The notes under the pieces: model-generated
What the model was told of the DNA's origin: nothing
Seen by the model: the letters and a program-made list of their open reading frames with translations, nothing else
Database searches by the model: none
Assembly (NCBI GenBank): GCA_001600635.1
Contig: BCKL01000005.1
Span: 871,350-935,349, forward strand
Reading direction: 5' to 3'
DNA length: 64,000 bases
Source of the DNA: Leucosporidium creatinivorum
Lineage: Eukaryota > Basidiomycota > Microbotryomycetes > Leucosporidiales > Leucosporidiaceae
Made by a program: the position numbers and the translations under genes
Part shown: one piece after another, positions 46,337 to 55,945 of the stretch
How the letters are laid out: each line of letters begins with the position of its first letter
Numbering within the stretch: the stretch's first letter is position 1

Positions 46337-47001
46337 ATGCAGCTCTTCGTCCGTTCCCTCGAGGGCCGCTCCCTGCCCATCGGTGAGCTCTACAGCAATC
46401 GACAGAAGATGCAGAGCTGACCCTGCTTCCTCTACAGACGCCTCCTCGCTCGATACCCTTCGCTTCGCCGTCGCCGACCGGACTGGCATTCCCATGGAGG
46501 AGCAGCGACTTAGCTTCGGCGGCAGGCAGATGGAGTCGGGCTCGCTTCAGAGCTACGGTGTTCACGATGGGGTTACGGTCGGCCTCGCCCTGAGGTGAGT
46601 TGTTGGTCATCAGCCGAGCGGGAATCCCTTGAGGCTGACCTATGCGTCTCGCCCTGACTCCTCCCGTTTCAGGCTTCGTGGAGGCGAGAAGAAGAAGCGT
46701 TGCAACTGCTTCATTACCACCACCGACCGCTGCTCGCAGGCTTCCCTCCGCATCGTCGGCGATTGCAGCTACTGCACAAAGTCCTTCTGCGGAAGTGAGT
46801 TCCTCTGCTCTCTCCCGCTGACGTCTGACCCTCTTCGGCGATCATTCGCTGACTCTTTCGCTTCGCTTTGCAACAGCCCACCGCCTTCCTGAAGACCACA
46901 AGTGCCCCAACCTCCAATCGTGCAAGCAAGAGGCCTTCGACAAGCTCAAGAACAGGCTGGAGGGGGAGCAGACCGTCACCGAGAAGATCAAGTCCTTTTA
47001 A
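46337..47001 (+). CDS. Ubiquitin-like / AN1 zinc-finger fusion protein
   Basis: Four exons (46337-46382, 46438-46594, 46673-46794, 46877-47001), 149 aa, phases checked. Residues 1-72 form a ubiquitin-like fold beginning MQLFVRSLEGRSLPI and ending LALRLRGG. An AN1 zinc finger follows directly: EKKKRCNCFITTTDRCSQAS, GDCSYCTKSFCGTHRLPEDH, C. The end is KQEAFDKLKNRLEGEQTVTE plus KIKSF. Ub-AN1 proteins (ZFAND family) usually act in proteasome or p97-linked quality control and stress responses. The Ub-like part keeps the diglycine followed by Lys-rich sequence, as in ubiquitin-ribosomal fusions. MQLF resembles ubiquitin's own MQIF start, supporting this ATG, but an in-frame upstream exon (from 45681) is possible. 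Confidence 0.85.
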
Positions 47002-47490
47002 TTCTACGACTACACTCAGCATAGCAGGCATGAGCGCCTTGACGGCCGCTCTGCCACGATACCCTCGCCTTCAGCATTTACACACATCTTCCCCTCCCCC
47101 GAATCGTTCTTTCGTCCCCCTCCACTTCCCTTCCCCTGCCATCCACCTTCCTGTACCCCTTCCGACCTGACATCACGCCTTTACCCCTTGTTATAGCTGC
47201 CAATCCTAGACCTCCGAACTTCCGAACTTCCATGCCTGAGAGGCAGCAGGGGAGAGAGCGACAGAGCCGAAGCCAGCGCCGAGCGAACTTGTCCAGGTCG
47301 TCGTGGGCATAGCTGGTGCCGTACAAGCTCGGAATCATCGTCAAGACGCTTCGTTGAACCATCAGGTGCTGATAAGCTACAGCGAACTCCTTTCGCGTCG
47401 ACTCACCTCGACCGTCATCATCGCGCCCGCGTCGCTTGTCCTCCGGCCAAATCCTCGTCTCGCTTCATCTCGACTCGACACAGCGCGAGG
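47002..47490 (+). other. Intergenic, Ub-AN1 to orphan membrane protein
   Basis: 489 bp of C/T-rich then mixed sequence. It probably contains the promoter of the next gene. No gene or repeat of note. Confidence 0.4.
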
Positions 47491-49103
47491 ATGTCGGCAA
47501 TACCACCTTCACCCTCGAAAGGGTCTGCAAAACAGCGCACCAAGCTTCGCCGACGAGTCGACACAAGTGGCGCCGCTCCTCGCTCGCCAGCACGCGCAAC
47601 CTCTCGCCGCGACTCTTGGGAGGACGACGAGGCCGAGCTGCAGGACAATGACGAGCTATTGCTTCGTAAAGCTGCTGCTGTAGCTCCTCCGAAGCGCAAG
47701 CGACGACCTCCAGCTCCTACAGCTCCCTCCGCCTTCTCTCCCGCCGTCCTCCTGCGCCCTCTCCTCCGCCTACTGTCGTTCGCAGTCACTCCACTGTGCA
47801 GCTGGCTCATCACTCTCCTCCTCCCTATCGCCCTCGTCGCCCTCGCCATCTACCTCGGCGTCACAACCGTTCGGACGGCACTCTCTACGACCCTTTCCGC
47901 CTTCCTACCCGCTGGGATGTCAAGTGTGGTCAGAGTGTACTGCGCTACAATTGGATTAGGCTGCCCGAAGACGACGGACGAGCGGATCATTGGAGCGGCG
48001 GCCAGGCAGGCGACGGCGAGGGCCGAGCAGGCGCTGGACGTCTTTCAGTCATTGCTCAAGATGGGAGGGGAGGACTCGCAGGGGTTGGCTCTGCATCCAG
48101 TCGAGTGAGTCGATGTCCCTTGCTTCTCTCCGAGAAGAGCGCTCGCTGACGTCGTACTTGCAGGGCTTGGGAGCTCGCGACGGCGGTCAAGTACTCGGGC
48201 TTGGAGGAGAGAGACTTCCTGTCGGAGCAGCTGAACGAGCTGGGTACGTTACAAATCCTCCGATGATCTACTTACACGACATGTTGACCTCTCTTGCCCT
48301 GCAGGCGATCGCGTGCGAGATCTCAAGGACGACGTTATCGGCCTCAACTCGCTCGGTCTGAACAGTTTCGTTTGGATTGTGTAAGGCTCTTTTCGGCCAC
48401 CTCGAGCCCTTGAGCTGATCTCTTATGATTTCACAGCCACGAGTTCACCCGTCTAGAAGAGCTCATCATTCGTCAGCGGGACAACCCCAACGCCCTCAGC
48501 CCCGAGCAGCTCTCCGCCCTCATCTCCTCCCTCTTCGAGAAGATCAACACTTCGCTCGGATCTCTTCTACAAGCTCTCGACCGCACGATCCCAACCGCCA
48601 CTCGGGCGTCCGACCATTCTCGCCTCATCTTCGGCGCCATGAAGGAGGAGGAGTCGAACAAGCAGCGTGAGAAGGGCGAATTGGGATGGGCGCAGTACCT
48701 GGGTGGTGTGGCGGGTGCTAAAGGGTGGAAAGGGCAGCAGCTGAGGAGGGATTTGGAGTTGACGAGGGAGTCGGCTGCGAGTGTGGTCGAGATTTGGAAG
48801 GGGCTCGAGGGGACGAGGACCTCGCTGTTGGGCTACAGGTCGAACGTCGGTCACTTCAAGGTCTGTCTGACATCACCGGATATCTCGCTGTTCTCTCCAC
48901 TGACCCTCTCTCCTTTCCTACAGGCCGGCGTCATCGGCTTCCACATCTCGGGCATCGAGCTCAGCGCCGAGGATGAAGTCCGAGCCTTGCGCGCCATCAT
49001 GGGCGACTTTCGCTCGACCTTGGCGGAGGCAAAAGCGAGAGGGAATAGGAAGCCAGGTCAGGGGATGGAAGATAGGACGCTACCGCCGGCGCCGGTCGAA
49101 TAG
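47491..49103 (+). CDS. Uncharacterised membrane protein with coiled-coil C-terminus
   Basis: Not recognised. Five exons starting at ATG 47491 (MSAIPPSPSKGSAKQRTKLR), TAG at 49101-49103. Layout: a basic and acidic low-complexity N-terminus (residues 1-80), then a hydrophobic block (PAVLLRPLLRLLSFAVTPLC and SWLITLLLPIALVALAIYLG) giving one or two membrane spans. A soluble C-terminal half follows with heptad-like helices (TARAEQALDVFQSLLKM, RLEELIIRQRDNPNALSPEQ, EVRALRAIMGDFRSTLAEAK). No signal peptide before the spans. The arrangement (nucleoplasm- or cytosol-facing basic N-terminus, membrane span, coiled coil) is compatible with a nuclear-envelope or ER protein. That is inference only. Confidence 0.75.
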
Positions 49104-49338
49104 GCTTAGTGAGGATCGCAACGCCGACTTCGCGGTTGACTTCGGCAGCCAGACTTCGCTGCGAGCTGCGAGGGTCATCCTGCTCTCCTTGCGCTCTCTC
49201 GCATGTCGTTCGAAGTAGCTCGGCGAGGTAAAGTGATAACAGCTGAGAGCGAGCGGGAACTACAGGTGGAGAACGACGACGGGTGTGGGAGTAAGAGTTG
49301 CGAGACGTTTCGGGTTTTCGGTAGAAGTGCGTGTGTAT

Positions 49339-50571
49339 TCAGAACTTGGGGATCCTGCGAGACGAAGAAAGGTCAGCTCTGTAGCACTCGATCGAGACAG
49401 CGCCGAGAGAGAAGAAACCCACCTCAAAGTCTTGGAGATCATCAACGAGGCCCAGAAGAGGAAGACGAGCGATCCATAGTGTACGTCAACGCCGAGCGCC
49501 TCCTTGAGCGGCACAATCAACCCTCCAGGCAGTCCCGCTCCCCTTCCTCCGGGTCCCTCGATCCATCCCTGGCGCACGCAGTAGGCCATGATGCCGACGA
49601 GGAAGAGGGACGAAGGGATGGGCATGCCCTCAAAGTACTTGGACTTGCCAGTCTCGTCCTTGGGAACGAGGGCGACGGTGGCGTTGAAGCGGGCGAGACG
49701 AGCGATACCGGCGCAGATGAAGACGGTGAGGAAGGCGGTGTCGGTGGTGGTGCGGAGGCCGATGCAGAAAGCGCACATGGCGGGCGCGACACCGAAGGAG
49801 ATCTGTAGTATCAGAGAGGTTAGCTTGACGCGGTTGAGAGGTCAAGGGAGAGCGCACCGAGTCGGCGAGCGAGTCGAGCTCTTGTCCGAGCATGGACGAC
49901 TCGTTCCTCCAGCGGGCGACCTTGCCGTCAAGGGCGTCGAAGATCATGCCAGCGAGAGGGAAAGCGAGTGCTTGCCTGTTGAACAGAGTGGGATGTCAGC
50001 TCGTCGCTCAACTACATAGGTCGTTTAAGCGCTCACCAGAGGTACTTGGGGTCCGAAGTGAGGAGGTAGCGCGCCGAGGAGAAGAGGGAGAGAGAGCCGC
50101 AGAAGCCATTGCCAAGGGTGACGAGGTCGGCCAGGCGGAAGTTCCTACAGAAATGTGAAAGCAGGAGATGAGCGTCATGGGAGAAAGTCGCAAGAGGCCG
50201 CACGTGAAGGCCAGCGCTCAGCCCTCGTCGCCTGTAGCCTGATAGAGAGTCAAACATACCTGACCAAGCTGAAGTGTCCACCATCCTCTACAAACTGCTT
50301 GAGCGCCTTCGCATCCACCTCAGCGGCCTTCTCCTTGCTGGCGGCAGTGACGCTCTCCCTCCTCGAAGCCAACGCTTTGGCCGCTCCTTCGGGGGAAGCG
50401 ATGGGTGCAGCTGCTTTACTTGAGACTTGAGCAGGTCCAGCACTCGTTGGGTTGGTCAGGTCGGGGGAAGTTCCTGTAGGCGAGGACAGCAGCGAGAACC
50501 GAGACGGGTCAGTTGGATGACGAGCTGGGCTGGCTTCGGCTGGAAGAAGGTAGCAGGAACTTACCAGGCAT
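49339..50571 (-). CDS. cho1: CDP-diacylglycerol-serine O-phosphatidyltransferase (phosphatidylserine synthase)
   Basis: ER/MAM membrane enzyme that makes phosphatidylserine from CDP-DAG and serine. Reads leftward. A 7-nt first exon (ATGCCTG, 50571-50565) is followed by a 91-nt intron. An N-terminal Ser/Ala-rich arm leads to [20 protein letters not shown] and [12 protein letters not shown]. The CDP-alcohol phosphatidyltransferase signature is complete: DALDGKVAR, eight residues, GQELDSLAD, followed by SISFGVAPA. Several membrane helices follow ([40 protein letters not shown]), ending SKTLRIPKF. The end LRIPKF and the order of motifs match fungal Cho1. Divergent from the ureohydrolase gene with 179 bp between starts. 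Confidence 0.93.
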
Positions 50572-50750
50572 GTTTGGTAGTAGAAAGCGAGTAAAAAGTC
50601 CTGAGTGAACGAGGTCGAGATGTAGTCGAGCAAGTTAAGGGCAGAGCCAAGCCGCGACTTTCCAGCGTCGGCTCTCTGGATCTCGTCGAGGCGGGGGGAA
50701 ATCTCCGAAGCCGTCTCTTGCTCTCCTGCCGCTCGCTCGCTTCTCTCGAC

Positions 50751-52728
50751 ATGCTGCTTCTCACTGCTTTGGCGCTCCCGCTGCTCTGCGCAGCCCACAG
50801 GGATGCCTGGTCCACTACCTACTCCCCCGAAGGCTCGAAGCCAGCTACACCCGTGAGTCCCGAGATAAGCGCGACCAGGGGAGGTGGTGGCTGTCCAAGC
50901 GGCGCAGGAGGATGTACGATAGCTGACCGAATGTCTGCTGCTCCTACAGATCATGTACGGCGGTGAGTAGTCGTCCTTCATGCTCGGCGCCCCCACGAGG
51001 AGCTTCGGCTGGCGGCAAGGGCGGCAGCGGCTCATTTGACTCGACTATTGAGGGAGAGCGCTGGGGTGCAGATCATTTTTGATGAAGAGCACCAGGTGGA
51101 CGAAGCATGCGAGCCGGAAAAGGAATGCCCGGCTGACCTTGCCATTTCGCTCCCCTCGGCGCAGGCTTCAACTCGTTCGCTCACCTTCCTCACTACCACG
51201 ATGGCTGCCTCGGCAACACTTCCCTCACCTTTGACCTCGCCGTCCTCGGCGCTCCCTTCGATACTCTCGTCTCCTTCCGCCCCGGAGCTCGTTTTGTGAG
51301 TGTCGGTCGTCGTTGAGCAGTCGGAGCGGTCGCTGACCCTCTTTGCGCCTCCCTCAGGGACCTTATGCCATTCGCTCAGGATCGCGGCGTCAGAGGCCTC
51401 AACGTGGATACCACCCCGAGCTGAGGATCAACCCTTACCAAGCCGGCATTAAGTGGCTCGACTGTGGAGATGTGCCGATGTGAGCCTCGGACGGTCCTTC
51501 GCTTCGCAACGCCCCGAGAGATACTCACTCAACCACTCCTACAGGTCCTCCTACGACCCCTCCCTCGCCATCGACCAGCTCTTCGTAGCCTACCACTCGC
51601 TGCTCTCTCGCCCAGTCGAGACCGAAGCCGAGGTTCGCCGAATCGACGGCCTCTCGTTGGACGGCGAGAAGCACCCTCGTCTCATCACCATGGGAGGAGA
51701 TCACACCATTGTGCTTCCCATCCTGCGCTCCCTCTCGAGCATCTATGGACCCATCTCGGTCATCGTGAGCTCTCTCGTTTCGTTTTCGCCGAGCGGCAAG
51801 CTGACTCTGCACGACTTCACAGCACCTCGACGCTCATCTCGATACCTGGGAGCCTCTCGGTATCCCTTCTGAGACCCACGGGACTTTTTTCCACGCTGTA
51901 AGTCAACTGCTCGGCGGGCGGCTCGGCGCCGAGAGGCTCTCGCTGACTTCTCACCTTGCTCACAGGCCGCCGAGGAGGGCCTCATGGGACCTTCCATCCA
52001 CCTTGGTATCCGCACTCGTCTGTCCGGAACCGTGAGTGTCCGGGCGCCCTCATTCCCTCTTTCGCCGACCGGGCGCCCTCATTCTCACTTGCCGACCGCT
52101 GACTCGCTCCCCTCTCTCTCGCCTCCACAGGACGAGCACGACTATCGCCACTCCTCCATGCTCGGCTTCGACCTCATCACCACCGACGCCCTCGACGAGA
52201 TGGGCGCCGTCGGCGTGGTCAAGGCCGTCAAAGAGCGAGTCGGCAACAACCCCGTCTACATCTCGCTCGATATTGATGTAGTTGACCCAGCCTATGCGCC
52301 GGCCACCGGTACTGCCGAAAGTGGTGGATGGACCAGTCGGGAGGTCAAGAGGATCCTGAGGGGGTTCGAGGGGCTCAACATCGTTGGCGCTGATATTGTG
52401 GAGGGTGAGTTGGCTTTGAGCGCTCGCTTAAAAGCTCGAGCTGATATTCATCCTACTCATAGTCTCTCCTGCCTACGACACCAACGCCGAGGTAGGTTCT
52501 CGTTTCGATCCGCGCTTCCGAGCCTTCGCCGAGCGCCGGGCTGATCTTTCCCTCTCCGTTCCCCGCTCCCCTTCCGCCTCTCCTATCGCTCAATCTCTGC
52601 TATAGATCACCTCCATTCTCGCCGCCGACCTTGTGCACGAGTTTGGCTCCATCATGGTTGCTGGCGACAAGAAGTTCGCTGCCGAGCAGGAGAAGGGGGA
52701 GCAAGGAGCGGTCAAGGACGAGCTTTGA
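50751..52728 (+). CDS. Agmatinase-like ureohydrolase with signal peptide and C-terminal KDEL
   Basis: Manganese ureohydrolase family (agmatinase/arginase). Ten exons: 50751-50852, 50950-50962 (13 nt), 51165-51295, 51358-51479, 51545-51764, 51823-51897, 51966-52031, 52131-52404, 52463-52491, 52606-52728. The sum is in frame, 384 aa. Seen: a signal peptide (MLLLTALALPLLCAAHRDAW). Agmatinase motifs: FAHLPHYDGCLGN, LGAPFDTLVSFRPGARFGPY, TMGGDHTIVLPIL, HLDAHLDTW and YISLDIDVVDPAYAPATGTA then ESGGW. All Mn-ligand His/Asp are present (GGDH, DAHLD, DIDVVD). The family's usual PGTGTPE is ATGTAE. The last four residues are KDEL, so an ER-lumenal location is predicted. The substrate may not be agmatine. 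Confidence 0.9.
50950..50962 (+). other. 13-nt coding micro-exon in the ureohydrolase gene
   Basis: Preceded by CTACAG and followed by GTGAGT. Encodes Ile-Met-Tyr-Gly plus the first base of Gly, joining the mature N-terminus to GFNSFAHLP. Phases before (0) and after (1) agree with both neighbours. Confidence 0.72.
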
Positions 52729-52923
52729 GGCTGCTGCAGGTCACAAAAATATCGAGGTACGATCCGGCTGTACTGCAAGCTATTTATCGCCCCGCCCTTC
52801 TCAGACTCAAGCGGTTCCGCCGATGGCTCTGTGAGCCCCGGCTTCTTCGACGTCAAGCTCGAGGCGTGCTCCGCTCTCTTCCTCCGGTCTCTCGCGCGCT
52901 CAAGTTTGTCAGCAGACGCAGTA

Positions 52924-54761
52924 TGACGGCACACGAAGCTACATCGCCAACCACTCTCGCCATCTACCATCCGAACCCCTCCCTCTTCCGAAGATGGGCG
53001 CGTCGCTTCAACGCTTGGAAACGCTCTTCGCTCTCACCCTCACCATCCTTGGAGCACGATACATCCTCTCTTGACTCTCGAACCTCAGTCACCACCTTCC
53101 GGTTTCCACCCTCCCTGCCACCTCCCCCGCCGAGCAGCTCTGTCACCCTCCTCCTCCCCACCCCTTCCTCCTGCCCTCTTCTCACACCCAAGCTCCACCG
53201 TCGCCTCCTCTCACACGGCCTAATCTGCACACCAGCTGTTTACGACCCGACGGGCTCCCTCCTCTCTCTACTAATCGACCCCGAGGAGATCAAGCTGGTG
53301 AACCCGCCTGCGCCGAGGGAGGTGCATGTCCTTGTATGTGTGACGAGGAAGGAGAGAGCGAGTTGGCGGACGAGGAGGTTGCTGCAGGGGCTGGCAACTA
53401 GGATGGATCGGAACGTGCATCTTGTGTGGGAGAGGGAGGGGGACAGCGTGAGGGCGTTGCCTGGCTTTGAGGACTGCGCTGAGGCGAGCAAGGTGGACAT
53501 GCCGTATGGGATTACGGCTTGGACGTTGACACTGAATGGGGGTGATAATTTGGCCGGTGAGCGGGAAGACGAAGCCGAGGAAGCGGAGACGCTGGCAGAG
53601 CCGAGCATTTCGGCGCCGACCTCGGTGGAAGGCATTTGGTCGGTCGCTTCGACATACAGCTCCAACGGCAAGCAAATAGGACATCACTCGGTTACTCTTG
53701 CTGTGAGACGTCTCATCGCTGCAGTGATCGTCCTCTCTCCGACGCTAACTCTGCTTTCGTTCGGCGCTCAGCCCCCGTCCCGAACCACCGACCACGAGTA
53801 CTTCCCGCTCCGTCTCTGCAACCAGCCCTGCACCACCTCTCTCCTCAACAGTACCCTCCTCCTCGTCAAAGCCTACATACCCCGAGGTCACACCCAAGGC
53901 TGGGATCTGTTCGTCCGCTCCTCGGCCCCTTCCCTCGCCTCGCCTCGCCTTGCCCCCCTTCCGTCTCTGACATCCATGACACACAGCATCGGCAAGGGCC
54001 CTCTAGGGCATCGCAAGTACCGCGCCACTCGTATATCATCCCTTCATCCAGGCCGCGCAGCCTGCTATACCTGTGGAGGTTCGGCGCAGATTGACTTTCA
54101 ATGGGAGGAGGTGAGGGGGAGGGAAGAGGGATGGTACTACGAGTGGCTGGAAAAGGAGGTGCGCCCTACATCACCATCTCTTTGTCCCTTGCCAAGCTTC
54201 AAGCTGACCCTTGTAAGCGGCGCGAAGCAGGAAGAGAGGGAGATGGAGGTGATTGCTCCTCGGCTGAGCTTGTCCAAGACGAGGAGGATCGGACCGTCTG
54301 ACCACCGCGGGAACGCAGTAGAACAGGGGGAAGAAGTGATAGATGAGCTTGTGCTCAAGTTGAGGCTGGATGAGGAGGACGGCCGGATCGAGGTGAGCTT
54401 CGGCGTTCATTCTGCGAGCGTGTCCTGCTTCGTCGGAAGCTCGAGGAGGCCAGACGGCGGTGATTTCGACTTGACTCGCTGATACTCAGCCTTTTTTTCA
54501 CATCAGTACCCTCTGACCATCGCCCAAGCTACGCACGTCTTCGTCCACACGCCTGCTGGATCAGGTTCGCCTACTTCGCCGAGCTTCGTAGGCGGGCTTC
54601 TGGTCCATCGGGTGCGTCTCTTGTCCCTTCTTTCATCATCACAAGCTCCTGAACCTAACTCCCTACCTCTACAACAGCTCAACATCCCCAGTCTCGCAGA
54701 TGAGGTCGGATCGAGGATGGAGGTCGGCGTTAATTTTGAGCGAGGTGAGCTCGTGGGATAA
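52924..54761 (+). CDS. Uncharacterised protein
   Basis: Not recognised. Five exons: 52924-53702, 53772-54158, 54231-54393, 54507-54611, 54678-54761; phases checked from exon 2 on. First in-frame ATG gives MTAHEATSPTTLAIYHPNPS. Content: a basic/Ser/Pro N-terminus, strand-like segments (SSSVTLLLPTPSS, REVHVLVCVTRKER, NVHLVWEREGDSVRAL, GITAWTLTLNGGDNL) and an acidic linker. Further strands are WDLFVRSSAPSLA, ACYTCGGSAQIDFQW and THVFVHTPAGSGS, and the end is FERGELVG. The pattern suggests beta-sandwich modules. A CYTCGG motif is not paired with another CxxC. No signal peptide or clear membrane helix. It is downstream of the ureohydrolase in the same direction (196 bp). Confidence 0.62.
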
Positions 54762-55082
54762 TGTACCGCAACTCGCCGAGAAGGGAGCTCACCGCTGTTC
54801 CTCCACGCGCTTGTCAGGAGGGCACACGGTGACCAGGCCCTGAGGCTGGAGCAATTGCTCGAGCTCGAGCTCGAGCTCGGCGCTGGAGGGGCGAAAGCAG
54901 TCGAGAGGAGGGGGGGCTGAGAAAATGGGTGCTCTTGAGCCGGAATGGACCCTCCTGTGTCCTGTCTTGCCAAGAACGTCGTCCTCGCCCGCTCTCCGTC
55001 GCGGCTTCGGCGCTGAGAAATGCGAAGAGGGTATCTCACTGCACTGCGAATGGGTATCTCTACTGCCATGTCCGTCTCCTCC
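54762..55082. other. Convergent intergenic spacer
   Basis: 321 bp between the orphan gene and the LAMTOR2 stop. Contains a short palindromic (GAGCTC)n stretch at 54858-54879. No other feature. Confidence 0.45.
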
Positions 55083-55629
55083 TCACTGTCCTACACGACT
55101 CAGAGGTTCCTTGAGCTGTTCTTCAGCTAAGCGAATCTGCGAGCGAGTCCCAAAGTCAGCATTCGGCGCGAGCTCACACGACCGCCGAAGCGAGCAGCTC
55201 GGAGCTCACCTTCTTCTCCAAAACGGGCCAAGGAGAGACTTCTGTTCCTACGAGGAGCAGTAGGAATGTACCGATGGAGGTGATGGCTATCCGTCCGAGC
55301 TGTAGGAGAGTCGGATCAGCCTACAGCTCTTCCCAAGAACAGGCGTCCGAACGACTGACCTCCGTCTCTAGCATCAAGACCTGTTTGTGGTGACCCTGCT
55401 GTTCCTCCTCCTCCCAGCTACTAACTCCTACAGCAGCATACAACCTTGCCCTCTCTTGGTCGTCCCTATCGGCCAACGAGTGTGGTGGGAAGGGGGGTAA
55501 GCTAGGGGAGTGTTGATTTGCGATGACTGAGCCGTTTGAGCGAGAGATGAGGATAGCAGTGTGTGGTGCTCCTTGTGCTGAGACGAGTTGAGAGAGCAAA
55601 GAGGTGAGGGAGGATAGGATCAAGATCAT
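55083..55629 (-). CDS. LAMTOR2-like Roadblock protein of the Ragulator/EGO complex
   Basis: Small scaffold subunit that tethers Rag GTPases to the vacuole/lysosome for TORC1 signalling. Three exons: 55629-55360 (donor GTCAGT), 55299-55210, 55136-55083, giving 137 aa, near the usual 125. Seen: MILILSSLTSLLSQLVSAQG, HTAILISRSNGSVIANQ (LAMTOR2 'STLLLNNEGSLLAY' strand), an acidic insert with SSWEEEEQQGHH, and VLMLETELGRIAITSIGTFL then LLVGTEVSPWPVLEKK ('GRVAITRVANLLLCMYA'). The end is EEQLKEPLSRVGQ, matching the family's LEEPL C-terminal helix. Divergent from the EF-hand gene (316 bp between starts). Confidence 0.86.
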
Positions 55630-55945
55630 TGATGATGCCCTCAGGCGGAGGTGAGGGACACGGGAGAGGGGCCGAGGGGAGAGTTAAAAGCTGTAGGTCG
55701 GTAGGTCGCTGTAAGCTGCTCTGCTTCTGCTGTTGCTCGGGGGCGGAGAGACGGCAAGATGGATTCGAGGGCTGTCGTCGAAAGCGAACGAGATGGCTGA
55801 CCTCGTCGCTTTCGCTTCGAATCGTTCGCTTCCTTGTCCTTTTTCTTTCAACTCGACCTACAACCCTACAGCTTCTACTCTTAGCGCCCTTAGCGCTCAT
55901 ACCACCTCGCTAGCAGCACTACACCCTCACTCTCTCCACCTCAAG
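55630..55945. promoter_or_regulatory. Bidirectional promoter region, LAMTOR2-like and EF-hand genes
   Basis: 316 bp between divergent start codons. No TATA box seen on either strand. No further element recognised. Confidence 0.4.

Noticed and set aside
54858-54879. (GAGCTC)n palindromic stretch
   Set aside because: Only about 3.5 units, in a spacer; ordinary simple sequence, listed only within the spacer entry.
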